From contig OZ022507.1 of the NCBI GenBank assembly GCA_963989385.1, forward strand, positions 53,269,400-53,333,399: 64,000 nt of DNA, in the 5' to 3' direction. The translations under genes were made by a program, and so were the position numbers. The stretch comes from Ctena decussata (taxonomy: Eukaryota > Mollusca > Bivalvia > Lucinida > Lucinidae). Below are positions 45,101 to 56,463 of this stretch, in pieces; within the stretch, counting starts at the first letter, position 1; every line of letters begins with the position of its first letter. Under the pieces are notes generated by a model that was given only the letters and a program-made list of their open reading frames with translations, was not told where the DNA came from and made no database searches.

Positions 45101-46070
45101 CAAAAACTTGGTCACTAGGTCAAATATAAGAACGACCTTGTAAATGCTCCAGAGGGCACAGTTTTTATCCAAAGTTCATGAAACTTTGTCAGAATGTTTA
45201 TCCTCATAATATGTAGGATAAGTTTGAAACTGGGTCATGTCGGGTCAAAAACTAGGTCACTAGGTCAAATCATAGAAAAACCTTGTGTGCGCTCTAGAAG
45301 GCACAGTTTTGATCCAAAGTTCATGAAACTTTGTCAGAATGTTTATCCTCATAATATGTAGGATAAGTTTGAAAGTAGGTCATGTCGGGTCAAAAACTAG
45401 GTCACTAGGTCAAATCATAGAAAAACCTTGTGTACGCTCTAGAGGACACAGTCTTGATCTAATCTTTATGAAACTTTGTCAGAATGTTTATCTTCATAAA
45501 CTCTCGGCCAAGTTTGAAAGTAGGTCATGTCGGGTAAAAAACTAGGTCACTAGGTCAAATCTTAGAAAAATGTTGTGTAAGCACTAGAAGGCATAGTTTA
45601 GATCCAATCTTCATGAAACTATGTCAAAATGTTTATTGTCCGTATATCTAAGCCCCCTATGAAACTGAGTCACGTCGGCTCAAGGTCAAATCTTAGAAAA
45701 ACTTTGTGTACACCCTAGAGGGCACAGTTTTGATCCAATCTTCATGAAACTCTGTCAGAATGTTTATCTTAATGAAATCTAGGTAAAGTTTGAAACTGGG
45801 TCGTGTCGGGTCAAAAACTTGGTCACTAGGTCAAATATAAGAACGACCTTGTAAACGCTCCAGAGGGCACAGTTTTGATCCAATCTCAATGAAACTGTCT
45901 CAGAATGTTTATTCTTACAATATCCAGGCTAAGTTTGAAACTGGGTCATGTCGGGTCAAAAACTAGGTCAAATGTTAGTATGGTAAAAACTCTTATAAAT
46001 CTTCACCAGAGCCAGTGAACCGATTAATGCTCAGGTGAGCGATTCAGGGCCACCATGGCCCTCTTGTTTT
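42132..46070 (+). mobile_element. Large framed element with ~25 tandem 145-bp units
   Basis: The start is AGCTCACCTGAGCACGAAGT and GCTCAGGGTGAGCTTTT (a stem-loop), followed by a palindromic leader rich in CGTCCGTCCGGACGTCC. From about 42250 to 45990 a 145-bp unit repeats about 25 times, seen from GTCAGAATGTTTAT at 42302, 42447, 42592, 42737, 42882, 43027, 43172, 43317 and so on. The end is AATGCTCAGGTGAGCGATTC and GGGCCACCATGGCCC then TCTTGTT. Start and end GCTCACCTGAGCA / TGCTCAGGTGAGC are an inverted pair. 145 is not divisible by 3 and all short frames are by-products. Confidence 0.88.
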
Positions 46071-46555
46071 AAATTGCTATATGTTCCAGATTCTCATGAA
46101 AATGAGCATAGGATTACAGGGCAACTGACTCGCAAAATATCCAATGATAATGACACTGTACTCCTTACTTCATAAAACGTTTCTCATTGGAGTCTAGTGG
46201 ATCCGGTTTTCCTCAGACGTTCATTTCTTCAAAAGATGTATGATTTGAGGTTTTTCCCTGTGCAGTTTTAACAATAAAAAAAGCTCCATCACTTCTGCGT
46301 CTGCAAAGACTTCAAACAACTTACGCATTCACATTTACAAGCCATTTGATCACTTGGTTTTTTTTATTACAGCTCGATCGTTACATATGTTACTTAATAG
46401 CAGTTGACCTGAGGTTGTGAAATACATTATCTCAATATATAGAATTTTGGCAGTAAAAATTTTGATAAGCAGTAACATTACTTAGTAAGAAGTTCACATG
46501 TTTCCGGTGTAGTTCTACAAAGCGCATGGTATTTCACCGTCTTAAGGGTGTTTTT
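46071..46555. other. No gene seen between two 145-bp arrays
   Basis: Unique-looking AT-rich non-coding sequence. Confidence 0.5.
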
Positions 46556-49500
46556 AGCTCGCCTGAGCACGAAGTGCTCAGGGTGAGCTTTTGGGATACC
46601 CTGATGTCCGTCGTCCGTCGTACGTCCGTCCGGACGTCCGTCCGTCCGGACGTCCGTCAACTTTTGCTTGTGTACACTCTAGCGGGCACAGTTTTGATCC
46701 AATCTTTCTGAAACTTTGTCAGAATGTTTATCTCCATAAAATCTAGGCCAAGTTCGAAACTGGGTCATGTCGGGTCAAAAACTAGGTCACTAGGTCAAAT
46801 CTTAGAAAAACCTTGTGTACACTCTAGAAGGCACAGTTTTCATCCAAAGTTCATGAAACTTTGTCAGAATGTTTATCTTAATAATATCTAGGACAAGTTC
46901 GAAACTGGGTCATGTCGGGTCAAAAACTAGGTCACCAGGTCAAATCTTAGAAAAACCTTGTGTACGCTCTAGAAGGCACAGTTTTCATCCAAAGTTCATG
47001 AAACTTAGTCAGAATGTTTATCCTCATAATATCTAGGATAAGTTTGAAACTGGGTCACGTCGGGTCAAAAACTAGGTCACTAGGTCAAATCATAGAAAAA
47101 CCTTGTGTACGCTCTAGAGGACACAGTTTTGATCCAATCTATATGAAACATTTGTCAGAATATATATCTCCATAAACTCTAGGCCAAGTTTGAAACTGGG
47201 TCATGTAGGGTCAAAAACTAGGTCACTAGGTCAAATCTTAGAAAAACCTTGTGTACACTCTAGAAATCACAGTTTTCATCCAAAGTTCATGAAACTTTGT
47301 CAGAATGTTTATCTTTATAATATCTAGGACAAGTACGAAACTGGGTCACGTCGGGTCAAAAACTAGGTCACTAGGTCAAATCTTAGAAAAACATTGTGTA
47401 CGCTCTAGAAGGCACAGTTTTCATCCAAAGTTCATGAAACTTAGTCAGAATGTTTATCCTCATAATATCTAGGATAAATTTGAAACTGGGTCAGGTCGGG
47501 TCAAAAACTAGGTCACTAGGTCAAATCATAGGAAAACCTTGTGTATGCTCTACAGGACACAGTTTTGATCCAATCTATATGAAACATTGTCAGAATATAT
47601 ATCTCCATAAACTCTAGGCCAAGTTTGAAACTGGGCCTTGTAGGTCCAAAAACTAGGTCACTAGGTCAAATCTTAGAAAAACCTTGTGTACACTCTAGAA
47701 GGCACAGTTTTCATCCAGAGTTCATGAAACCTTGTCAGAATGTTTATCTTTATAATATCTAGGACAAGTACGAAACTGGGTCATGTTGGGTCAAAAACTA
47801 GGTCACTAGGTCAAATCATAGGAAAAACCTTGTGTACGCTCTAGAGGACACAGTTTTGATCCAATCTTTATATAACATTGTCAGAATGTTTATCTCCATA
47901 AACTCTAGGCCAAGTTCGAAACTGGATCACGTCGGGTCAAAAACTAGGTCACTAGGTCAAATCTTAGAAAAACCTTATGTACGCTCTAGAAGGCACAGTT
48001 TTCATCCAAAGTTCATGAAACTTAGTCAGAATGTTTGTCCTCTTAATATCTAGGACAAGTTTGAAACTGGGTCATGTCGGGTCAAAAACTAGGTCACTAG
48101 GTCAAATCATAGAAAAACCTTGTGTACGCTCTAGAGGACACAGTTTTGATCCAATCTATATGAAACATTGTCAGAATATATATCTCCATAAACTCTAGGC
48201 CAAGTTTGAAACTGGGTCATGTAGGGTCAAAAACTAGGTCACTAGGTCAAATCTTAGAAAAACCTTGTGTACACTCTAGAAGGCACAGTTTTCATCCAAA
48301 GTTCATGAAACTTTGTCAGAATGTTTATCTTTATAATATCTAGGACAAGTACGAAACTGGGTCATGTTGGGTCAAAAACTAGGTCACTAGGTCAAATCAT
48401 AGAAAAACATTGTGTACGCTCTAGAGGACACTGTTTTGATCCAATCTTTATAAAACATTGTCAGAATGTTTATCTCCATAAACTCTAGGCCAAGTTCGAA
48501 ATTGGGTCATGTCGGGTCAAAAACTCGGTCACTAGGTCAAATCTTAGAAAAAACTTGTGTACGCTGTAGAAGGCACAGTTTCGATCCAAAGTTCATGAAA
48601 CTTTATCAGAATGTTTATCCTCATAATATGAAGGACAAATTTGAAACTGGGTCATGTAGGGTCAAAAACTAGGTCACTTGGTCAAATCATAGAAAAACCG
48701 TTTGTATGCTCTAGAGGACACAGTTTTGATCCAATCTTTATGAAACTTTGTCAGAATGTTTATCTCCATAAACTCTAGGCCAAGTTTGAAAGTAGGTCAT
48801 GTCAGGTCAAAAACTAGGTCACTAGGTCAAATCTTAGAAAAACCTCGTGTACGCACTAGAAGGAACAGTTTTGATCCAATCTTCATGAAACTATGTCAAA
48901 ATGTTTATTGTCCATATATATATGCCCCTTATGAAACTGAGTCACGTCAGATCAGAAACTAGGTCACTAGGTCAAATCTAAGAAAAACTTTGTGTGCACC
49001 CTAGAGGGCACAGTTTTGATCCAATCTTCATGAAACTCTGTCAGAATGTTGACCTTTATGAAATCTAGGTAAGTTTGAAACTGGTTTGTGTCGGATCAAA
49101 AACTAGGTCACTAGGTCAAATATAAGAACGACCTTGTATACGCTCCAGAGGGCACAGTTTTGATCCAATCTCAATGAAACTTTGTCAGAATGTTTATTCT
49201 TACAATATCCGGTTTGAAACTGGGTCATGTCGGGTCAAAAGCTAGGTCACTAGGTCAAATTTAAATTAAGTTATGTTGCAAGAATCAGAACTAACATTGC
49301 AATGATGCCAGCCACAAACTCCTTGGAATACATTAGTTTCACCACAGTGAGATAATGATGCTACCATTCTATCATCTGTGTTTGCCTAGTTAAGTCTAGT
49401 TGAAATCCATCAAAGGAACTCAACATGAACGGGAACTTTTCGGAGAAGCGACTCTGCCATTTTCAGCTCACCTGATTGAGCCTTACAGTATTGGTGTTAG

Positions 49501-49740
49501 CTGCCTCTTTCATCCATCCATAAACATTTTCAAACATCTCTGAAACCACTGGGCAGATCAAATTTCATATGGAGCCTGCACATGGGTCAAAGGATTGAAA
49601 GTTCTTCAAATGATCTTGGTCACATGACCAAGGTGGCCGCCATTCCCATGTATGGTAAAAACTCTTATAAATCTTCACCAGAGCCAGTGAACTGATTAAT
49701 GCTCAGGTGAGCGATTCAGGGCCACCATGGCCCTCTTGTT
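46556..49740 (+). mobile_element. Second framed element with ~18 tandem 145-bp units
   Basis: The same start (AGCTCGCCTGAGCACGAAGT), the same CGTCCGTCCGGACGTCC leader and the same end (GCTCAGGTGAGCGATTCAGG, GGCCACCATGGCCCTCTTGT) as 42132-46070, in the same orientation. Roughly 18 units of 145 bp. Before the end there is a stretch of unique sequence (about 49262-49650) that the first copy lacks. Confidence 0.88.
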
Positions 49741-50023
49741 AAATTGATCAGATAGGTCAATGCAATTAAATAACATAATCAATTGATATAACTGGACTAT
49801 TTCTTGATTTTAAGTGAAACTTTCACTTGAGCATTGTTGTTTTATTGGTGACGGAAACTACCTCCATGCAAGTCTCATAAAAGAATGCGTTGATTGCAAG
49901 CAGATGCTTATTTTTGATTTGGCAGATACTTTTCTGTGCCTCCTGTCATCAAATTTCAATGTAATTTTAGTTTTCTCACTTTTTTGTAGTCTTTCAATTT
50001 CTAGGCTCTATGAACCAATTTTT

Positions 50024-51706
50024 AGCTCGCCTGAACGAAAGTTCAGGAAGAGCTATTGTTGTCACCTTGGCGTCCGTGTCCGCGTCGGCGTCCGAATTGG
50101 ATGTTTTGGTTAAAGTTTTTTAAAGACCTATATCTCCTTAACCCATGGATAGATTCTTTTGATACTTGCACTGTAGTTAGATATTGGTCCAAAGTTTAAC
50201 AGGGTGCCACCCCCACCCCACTCAGTGACCTTGATGTCAAGGTCATGGACTTAGAAAATTGGGAGTTTTTTGGACTGGATGTTTTGGTTAAAGTTTTTTA
50301 AAGCCTTATATCTCCTTAACCCATAGATGGATTCCTTTGATACTTGCACTGTAGTTAGATATTGGTCTAAAGTTTTCCAAGGTACTACCCCCATCCCCCT
50401 CAGTGACCTTGATGTCAAGGTCATGAACTTAGAAAATTGTCTTTTTATTGATTGGATGTTTTGGTTAAAGTTTTTTAAAACCCAATATCTCCTGAACCCA
50501 TGAATGAATTCTTTTGATATTTGCACTGTATTTATATATTAGTCCAAAGTTTTACAGAAAACTACCCCAACCCTGCTCAGTGACCTTGATGTCAAGGTCA
50601 GGGACTTAGGAAATTTTGTCTTTATTGAAGTTTTCTAATTGCATACTGATTCATAATGCTTGGCAGAGATATAGTTTACACTGGAACTGATGTTAGACAC
50701 TTTTTTGAGTTTTTACAAAAAATACTATATACTTATTCCATTGGATGACCTTTAAGTCAAGGTCATCGACTTAGAATTTTGTCTTAAAGATTTTGGTTAA
50801 AGTTTTATATTTATGAAGACATAATTTCACAGTGCCACGATGGACTCAGTTGATACTAATACTTGGACTGATGTTAGATAATGGTTCAGGGTTTTGATAC
50901 ACCCTTCCTCCCCCTACCTAAGGTTCTTTGACCTTAAAGGTAGGTTCCTGGCCTAGCGATAACAATTATGTTCACAAAAATATTTTGTCTTCTTCTTGGT
51001 AGTATTGAATTCTCTAATTTTTCTGAAACTGTTGCTACTGAGAAAATCGTCAGATGTTGTAGAAAACAGTCGTTTTCCCTTTGGTTTATTTTCTTTTGTT
51101 GGAATTCCAGTTCTAAAAATAAATATGTATATATGTCTACAAGTCCGCAGTTTCTGATGTCATTTGCCAACGGTAAAAATTTTCTCTTGCCGTGAGCTCT
51201 TCCAGAGGTCCTGGAATGGCTCCTGGCATGGCAGATGGGTTAAAACTATCCCAAAATGCAATGCAGCATGACGTCAGCTATGTTATCTATTTTTGGCGCG
51301 AACTAAAAATAGCGCTAACTGGTGTGCGAAGCAGAGTTAGGAAATTCCTTGCAAAATGACTTTTCTACGATTTTTTTATTTACACTTTTTAGTGAAACTT
51401 ATTCATTTCCTCTTTATAAGTGCTTTCAAACAACTTGGATAAAAAATCATCAAAATTATGATGCATTCCAAAGTACAGGAACCTACCTTTAAGCTCATGG
51501 ACTTTGAAATTTCATGTGGATTTTTTTTTTATTTTAATTTTATTTAACACTTATTTCTGAGATAGCTTTTGTTTATAAATGTGTTGTCATTATGGACATG
51601 CTTGCCTGAAGTTTTATGCATAGTAGTCCACACCACCATAGGGACTGTGTGATGGGCAAGCACCAATTCAGGCGAGCTATGCTGTCAGGTGACAGCTCTT
51701 GTTTTT
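50024..51706 (+). mobile_element. Framed element with ~178-bp units and AGCTCGCCTGAA ends
   Basis: The start AGCTCGCCTGAACGAAAGTT and the end AATTCAGGCGAGCTATGCTG are inverted partners, with a closing stem-loop GCTGTCAGGTGACAGC then TCTTGTT. The leader is GTCCGTGTCCGCGTCGGCGT. Units recur from GGATGTTTTGGTTAAAGTTT at about 50098, 50277 and 50454 (about 178 bp), each with GTGACCTTGATGTCAAGGTC. A TTAA-type element interrupts it at 50938-51488. Confidence 0.82.
50938..51488. mobile_element. TTAA-specific inverted-repeat element
   Basis: Inverted ends AGGTAGGTTCCTG and CAGGAACCTACCT (perfect 13 bp), with TTAA on both sides (50934-50937 and 51489-51492). TTAA duplications are typical of piggyBac- and Kolobok-type transposons. 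No transposase; 551 bp. Removal restores the host tandem unit (GACC-TTAA-GCTCATGGAC). Confidence 0.88.
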
Positions 51707-52654
51707 TCAATAATCAATGTAACAGCAGGTTATGTAGTGTACGTTACTAGTATTTCCCAAATTCTGTATTTATTTATATAAAAAAGAATGATGATATCTG
51801 GTTGTCACTTGATAAATTCCTCTACAAATAACACTGTTCACAGTACCAGTAGTTTTGTTTCCCTTGGCGTAATATCTTCTCTATCTCTCAATTTCTCTAT
51901 TTTATTTTTATTGCTCTGACTAAAAAGTCACGAAGTGTCATTAGAAGTGTAGCAAGAACATTGAGACATTGTACAATCATGTCAGCAAAAGTTTCGAGCG
52001 CTGCTACAAGAAGAACGAACTAGCAAAAAAGGCTCTTTGTTCTGTGTATGTCAAGTCTTTTAACACATACCAAATCATTTTTCTGTTTCACGTATAAAAC
52101 GCAGCTTGCGAGGGCCTTAAACTGCTTGGTCAAAATGGCAACAAACTTCTGTCAACAATGTTTCTTAAAAATTATCTGAATATCGTATTTATGAGAGTTT
52201 CCTGGGTGTTGGTGAAGGATGTTGATTAGCTGTGATGAAATAATGAAATACATTTAGTATAAATGTTATCTACGTTAATTCCACGTTAACTGAAGTAGTA
52301 AGCATAGGCAAATCACAAGTAATCAAGCAGACTGTAATTCTTCTAGTATATAAAGACGATTTTAAATGGGAATATACTAGCAAAAGAAAACAAAACAATT
52401 CTGCCTTCAATTTATTTACATTTTTGGAATATACTTATATGTAACGTCTATAACCAAATTTGACAGGCTTAAACCAATATGGATAGAAAGCAAATAAGTA
52501 TCAGTCTTTAGCAGTTTAATAAGTCTCTTCTAAAACTTGACTTAAGAATGTTGTTTGCTTAGAACCCAACTTCAAATGACATACCATAACGAGAAAGGTA
52601 GTCGATCATTTTTAGTATTTATTTGGTACCCAGTTATCTCCCCTGATTTCATGT
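51707..52654. other. No gene seen
   Basis: AT-rich non-coding sequence upstream of or within the first RYBP-like intron. Confidence 0.45.
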
Positions 52655-52805
52655 CCTGGATCCACTTTTGAAGACCACATCATACCCTAAGTTAACGTTG
52701 GGATGATAAACTTTCATAATATACCAAATTAATCCTTTCGAATTGTCAGGGCATTAAACTTGAAAAAATAGGCCCTTTTTGAATTTCAGCGTCCTGAGTA
52801 CATAC
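52655..52805 (-). repeat. Diverged repeat, partner of 41695-41875
   Basis: See 41695-41875. Similarity is clear at three blocks and the spacing differs slightly. Confidence 0.6.
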
Positions 52806-52944
52806 ATGTAATCCTTTGCTTATATGACATGAGGACAATCCCTAAAATTAGATCCATCTCAGAAGATTGATTTAGATTTTTTGGATTGTTTTAGAAGAGA
52901 ATAGCTCATTTATAAGACTAGCAGAATTTCATTTAACGTGTTTA

Positions 52945-53045
52945 TTGGACGGACACACGGCGCCAAGTGTGTGCAACTATGGTTACGTACCGTTGAGCCA
53001 CTTGGGTAACGGCGATACGAGAATTGAACAGAACAGAACAGAAAA
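52945..53045 (-). mobile_element. Short tRNA-like insertion with 12-bp target duplication
   Basis: TTAACGTGTTTA flanks it on both sides (52933-52944 and 53046-53057). On the minus strand it reads CTGTTCTGTTCTGTTC, then CCCAAGTGGCTCAACGGTAC, which resembles a tRNA A-box region. The length (101 bp) and 12-bp duplication suit LINE-mediated insertion of a small RNA-derived sequence. Confidence 0.65.
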
Positions 53046-53141
53046 TTAACGTGTTTAACTTTAAGATCGATGGAGATATTTGTTGTCACTCTAGAGACTT
53101 AACAGTACTGTCATACTCATAGCTGAATTTCAATAAGTAAG

Positions 53142-53308
53142 CAGTGGCGGATCCAGAGGGGGTTCGGGGGGTTCAAACGAACCCCCCCTCTCAGCCCAAA
53201 TTATCTTATTTTCATGGGGAATTTCAGGAAAACTTGGTCAAACTGCATAAATCAAACCCCCTTTAGATAATTTGAACCCCCTATCCAATATTCCTGGATC
53301 CGCCCCTG
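53142..53308. mobile_element. hAT-like MITE, 5-bp target duplication
   Basis: Ends CAGTGGCGGATCCAG and CTGGATCCGCCCCTG, with GTAAG on both sides (53137-53141 and 53309-53313). Internally palindromic: GGGTTCAAACGAACCC near the left end and AACCCCCT runs near the right. 167 bp. Confidence 0.9.
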
Positions 53309-53534
53309 GTAAGGTAGAGATGAATGCGTTACATGACAAGTCACAGATACTTAGAACACAGGGCTAGTGGACCCTTCTCATTTCAATCCCTGCATTGTTT
53401 TGGTGTTGCCTTGGTCAAGTAATTTTTTCTACGTCATTTTGTGGTTGGTCAAGAGAAAATTTGGAAAGTACTTGATGGATAAGTCAGGGAATTTATTTGA
53501 AAATCAGTGGCTATGGTAGTCTTCTGAAAATATA

Positions 53535-53772
53535 TGAGCCGCGACACGAGAAAACCAACAATGTGGTTGTGCGCCCAGCGCAGACTCAGATCAGCCTGGG
53601 CATCTGCCCAGTCTGATCACAGTTTTCGCTGTCCGAATGGAGCTACCTTAGATCCTTCGCTACCATTTGAGGACTTAACAAAGAGTCTGATCAAACTGGG
53701 TGGATGCCCAGGCTGATCTGAGTCTGTGCTGGGCGCACAACCACATTGTTGGTTTTGTCTTGTTGCGGCTCA
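53535..53772. mobile_element. Tc1/mariner-type MITE with ~70-bp inverted ends
   Basis: The arms start TGAGCCGCGACACGAGAAAA and match for about 70 bp with few changes (for example AACCAACAATGTGGTTGT and CCCAGGCTGATCTGAGTC). TA is at both borders. I recall this end sequence as a common bivalve repeat, which supports the taxonomic guess. Confidence 0.88.
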
Positions 53773-54120
53773 TATTTATTCTGTTTGAGGGGAAAAGATC
53801 CACTTTCTAGCCACATCTTCTTCTTCATTGGAGGCCACTATCAAAGGAAAGAAGTTGCTCCCTGCATGGAGCAAATTTTTCTATTTAAGACTAAATTAAG
53901 AGCATGAAGAGTAGCCCCCAATATATGATGTGATACAATTTGCCCTGTAAAATTAGCTTTTGGATTCATGAAAAATTACAGAAAAGTGTTAAATTTGGGG
54001 AAAAGTAATGGAATTTTGAAGTGGAGGATAAGTGGCAACCCTGTGTTTGCAAACCCACTAAATGTTTACAAGAGTAAAATATCTGTAAATTTTTTTTCCC
54101 ATATTTTTCCTGGAAGTATA

Positions 54121-54323
54121 CAGAGCTCCAGATAAGAAGGGGTAACAGGGATAATTTAGGATTAATTTCCCTTATATTTTCATAGAAACATACATTGTGA
54201 CCCCTCATTAGAACCGTCTCGCCGAGACGGTTCTAATGAGGGGTCACAAAGTATGTTTTCATTGAGAAATAAGAAAAATTATCTTTGAATTATCCTCAGT
54301 ACCCCCTCTTATCTGGAGCTCTG
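54121..54323. mobile_element. Foldback MITE just upstream of RYBP-like zinc-finger exon
   Basis: The whole 203 bp folds back: ends CAGAGCTCCAGATAAGA and TCTTATCTGGAGCTCTG, centre a perfect palindrome AACCGTCTCGCCGAGACGGTT. AGTATA is directly repeated at the borders (54115-54120 and 54324-54329). It ends 51 bp before the acceptor of exon 54375-54494. Confidence 0.88.
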
Positions 54324-54374
54324 AGTATAGATGTACGAAAATTTAGAAGAATCACTGTGTAAATCTTGATTCAG

Positions 54375-54494
54375 GACAAAAAGGCAGAAGCCAGTTGAAG
54401 ATGGCAGCTGGGATTGCAGTGTGTGTACGTACAAGAACTCACAGGAGGCGTACAAATGTGAGATGTGTGATGTCAGAAAAGGAACTTCCACAAG
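54375..54494 (+). CDS. RYBP: RYBP/YAF2 homologue, zinc-finger exon
   Basis: RYBP/YAF2 is a subunit of variant Polycomb repressive complex 1 in the nucleus; its zinc finger binds ubiquitinated histone H2A and its C-terminus binds RING1. This exon encodes [10 protein letters not shown], then a RanBP2/NZF-type finger W-D-C-x2-C-x10-C-x2-C ([20 protein letters not shown]), then DVRKGTSTR. Vertebrate RYBP has the same order and near-identical residues after the finger. The acceptor is TTGATTCAG|G: a stop in frame at 54367-54369 means the exon must start after it. The donor is ACAAG|GTGAGA, leaving phase 2 (AG). Joined to the exon at 59577 it reads TSTR-KPRINPQ, as in the family. The Thr-Phe pair that contacts ubiquitin in NZF fingers is Thr-Tyr here. 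The upstream exon with the start codon was not found. Confidence 0.93.
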
Positions 54495-55064
54495 GTGAGA
54501 CTATAAGTATTTTTAATGGGTGTGAGGTGTTGATAAAAAAATCCGTCATGTGGGTCTATGTTCAGCATCACAAAGCTTATTGAATATTGAGTGATGCCGA
54601 ACAATTATCCTGAGTGATATATTTTTCTGTCAGTACCACACACCCATGTTAGATACTTTTTCTTGCACACCGCATTTTGTTTTAACTTTGGAATGTGATA
54701 AATGTTTTAAAGTTTTCTGGGCATACAAAAACAATTTAGTATTACAAATTTTTATTCATGTGTGAACAAGCATGTTACTAAAATAGTATCTAATGTTAGT
54801 CGACTGTGGAAAAATTGTAGTCGATCACCAGTCATGACAGTAAAAACAATTATCGACTATAGTTGATCATCGACACAACACTAATATCTGTGGCTGGCAG
54901 AAGTGAGGCATAGGTATTTCTTTTCTGGCATCAGTTTTAGCATTAGAAATCCTTTGTCAAGTTTTCTGGTATAGAAAGCTCTGTAAACTGTATGGGAATT
55001 TCTATTTGACAAATGTGACAGGCAGACACAGCATTCTGTGGCACTCATGCCTTAATATATTGAA

Positions 55065-56369
55065 GGAAGTGGCTATTGACAACCGGTTGTCACTAGCCTC
55101 ACAGGCTGCTGACAACCGGTTGTCACTAGCCTCACAGGCTAGTGACAACCAGTTACTATAAATCCTATTGTTTTCAAATAATAAAACTCAAGATATTTTT
55201 AGAATATTAGTTTCATGGTATTACTATTATATCATGATATTTGGGCCAACCATAGAAATAAATTTGTTTCCCCTTACGCGACCCTGTCAAAAAGAGAAGG
55301 GTCGGTCGGTCGGTAAAATATTTTTTTTCTTTCTCCCAGACTTAGGTTAATGAATTCCAATATAAGGAATATTATCATAACCACTTAAATGTTCAAAACA
55401 GTTCCATAAAGAATTTAGCAGTAGAATTTTGCATTGGAAAATAACAAGTCCTCTAATAGCAAGGTATAAATTTTAGTGAAGAAAAAAATATTTTTTATTC
55501 CCAAATCATGGAAAAAATTTTTTTGGGTAGGGCCATTTTTTTAGGGTCACTCACGTAAGGGGAAACTTTAAATATTTTACTTTTGGCCTTGTTGATATTT
55601 GTTTCAACTCTGATCAAGTTTTAAGTTGATTGTAGAAAGCAAGAAACTATTAATAGAATCAGATGTACATTTCTGTGGGTTTTTTTTATTTTCTACATTA
55701 TTATTGTCTGGAAGTCATTGGGTTATTCATACAAATAGCTAAAAGAATTTATGCATCACAATGACATGCACACAAAATTTTCATTTACCTTGATGGAAAA
55801 AAGGTTTTACATAAATTTTCCAGTTACCATTACATGATCTTCCCTATAGTTATATTCTTGCTGTTCAGTCAAGCAAATTTGTTTATTTACTGATTCTATC
55901 CACTAGGAAAAATAAACTATGAATTTATAATAAGAATACAAGTATGACTACTATGATCATGGAGGCAATTGTGTAAACAGAATTAGCACATAAACATTCA
56001 GAGAAAATTTGTAAGTGGTATTTTGAGTTAGTTCCCTTACAAAGTATGATTTGAGTTACTTCCCTTGGAAAATCTAATTTTAGAAAATATCTCTTATCCA
56101 TATTTTTGCTTTTTTATTTGCAGATATTTTGTTGTTGTGATTCATATATGTAGCTTGATTTAAAGCATAAACCTATTGAGAATTACTTGTGATGTTTTTA
56201 CAATGAACCAATGCTTCCTGTCCTTTAAAATGCATATTAATTTATTAGCTGGTTGTCAGCAGCCTCACAGGCTAGTGACAACCGGTTGTCTCTAGCCTGT
56301 GAGGCTACTGACAACCGGTTGTCTCTAGCCTGTGAGGCTACTGACAACCGGTTGTCACTAGCCGTCGCC
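55065..56369. mobile_element. Element with 9-bp target duplication and palindromic 33-bp subterminal repeats
   Basis: The direct repeat TATATTGAA borders it (55056-55064 and 56370-56378). The ends (GGAAGTGGCTATTGACAACC and, inverted, GGCGACGGCTAGTGACAACC) are related and lead into tandem 33-bp units containing the palindrome GACAACCGGTTGTC: two full units on the left (AACCGGTT at 55081 and 55114) and three on the right (56280, 56313, 56346). A 9-bp duplication is typical of Mutator-like elements, so that is a tentative class. It lies in the RYBP-like intron 54495-59576. Another element is nested at 55266-55566. Confidence 0.75.
55266..55566. mobile_element. Inverted-repeat MITE nested in 55065-56369
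   Basis: Ends GTTTCCCCTTACGCGA and, inverted, GTTTCCCCTTACGTGA, then related GGGTC and GGCC/AAAAAAT blocks. TTT at both borders may be a 3-bp duplication as in PIF/Harbinger-type elements. 301 bp, non-coding. Confidence 0.75.
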
Positions 56370-56463
56370 TATATTGAATAGATATATATAGTTTAGTATG
56401 TAAGGAACTCAGCATGTAATGTCAGTTCCTTGTAAAAACTATACACAATTACATGTATATAGC

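Noticed and set aside
42250..49260. Many similar 60-82-codon frames in the 145-bp arrays that look like a repeated protein family
   Set aside because: The period is not a multiple of 3, so the frames shift between units and stop quickly; similarity comes from the DNA repeat.
54395..54583. 62-codon frame overlapping the zinc-finger exon
   Set aside because: It is in a different phase from the conserved cysteines; the true exon frame is supported by splice sites and family residues.
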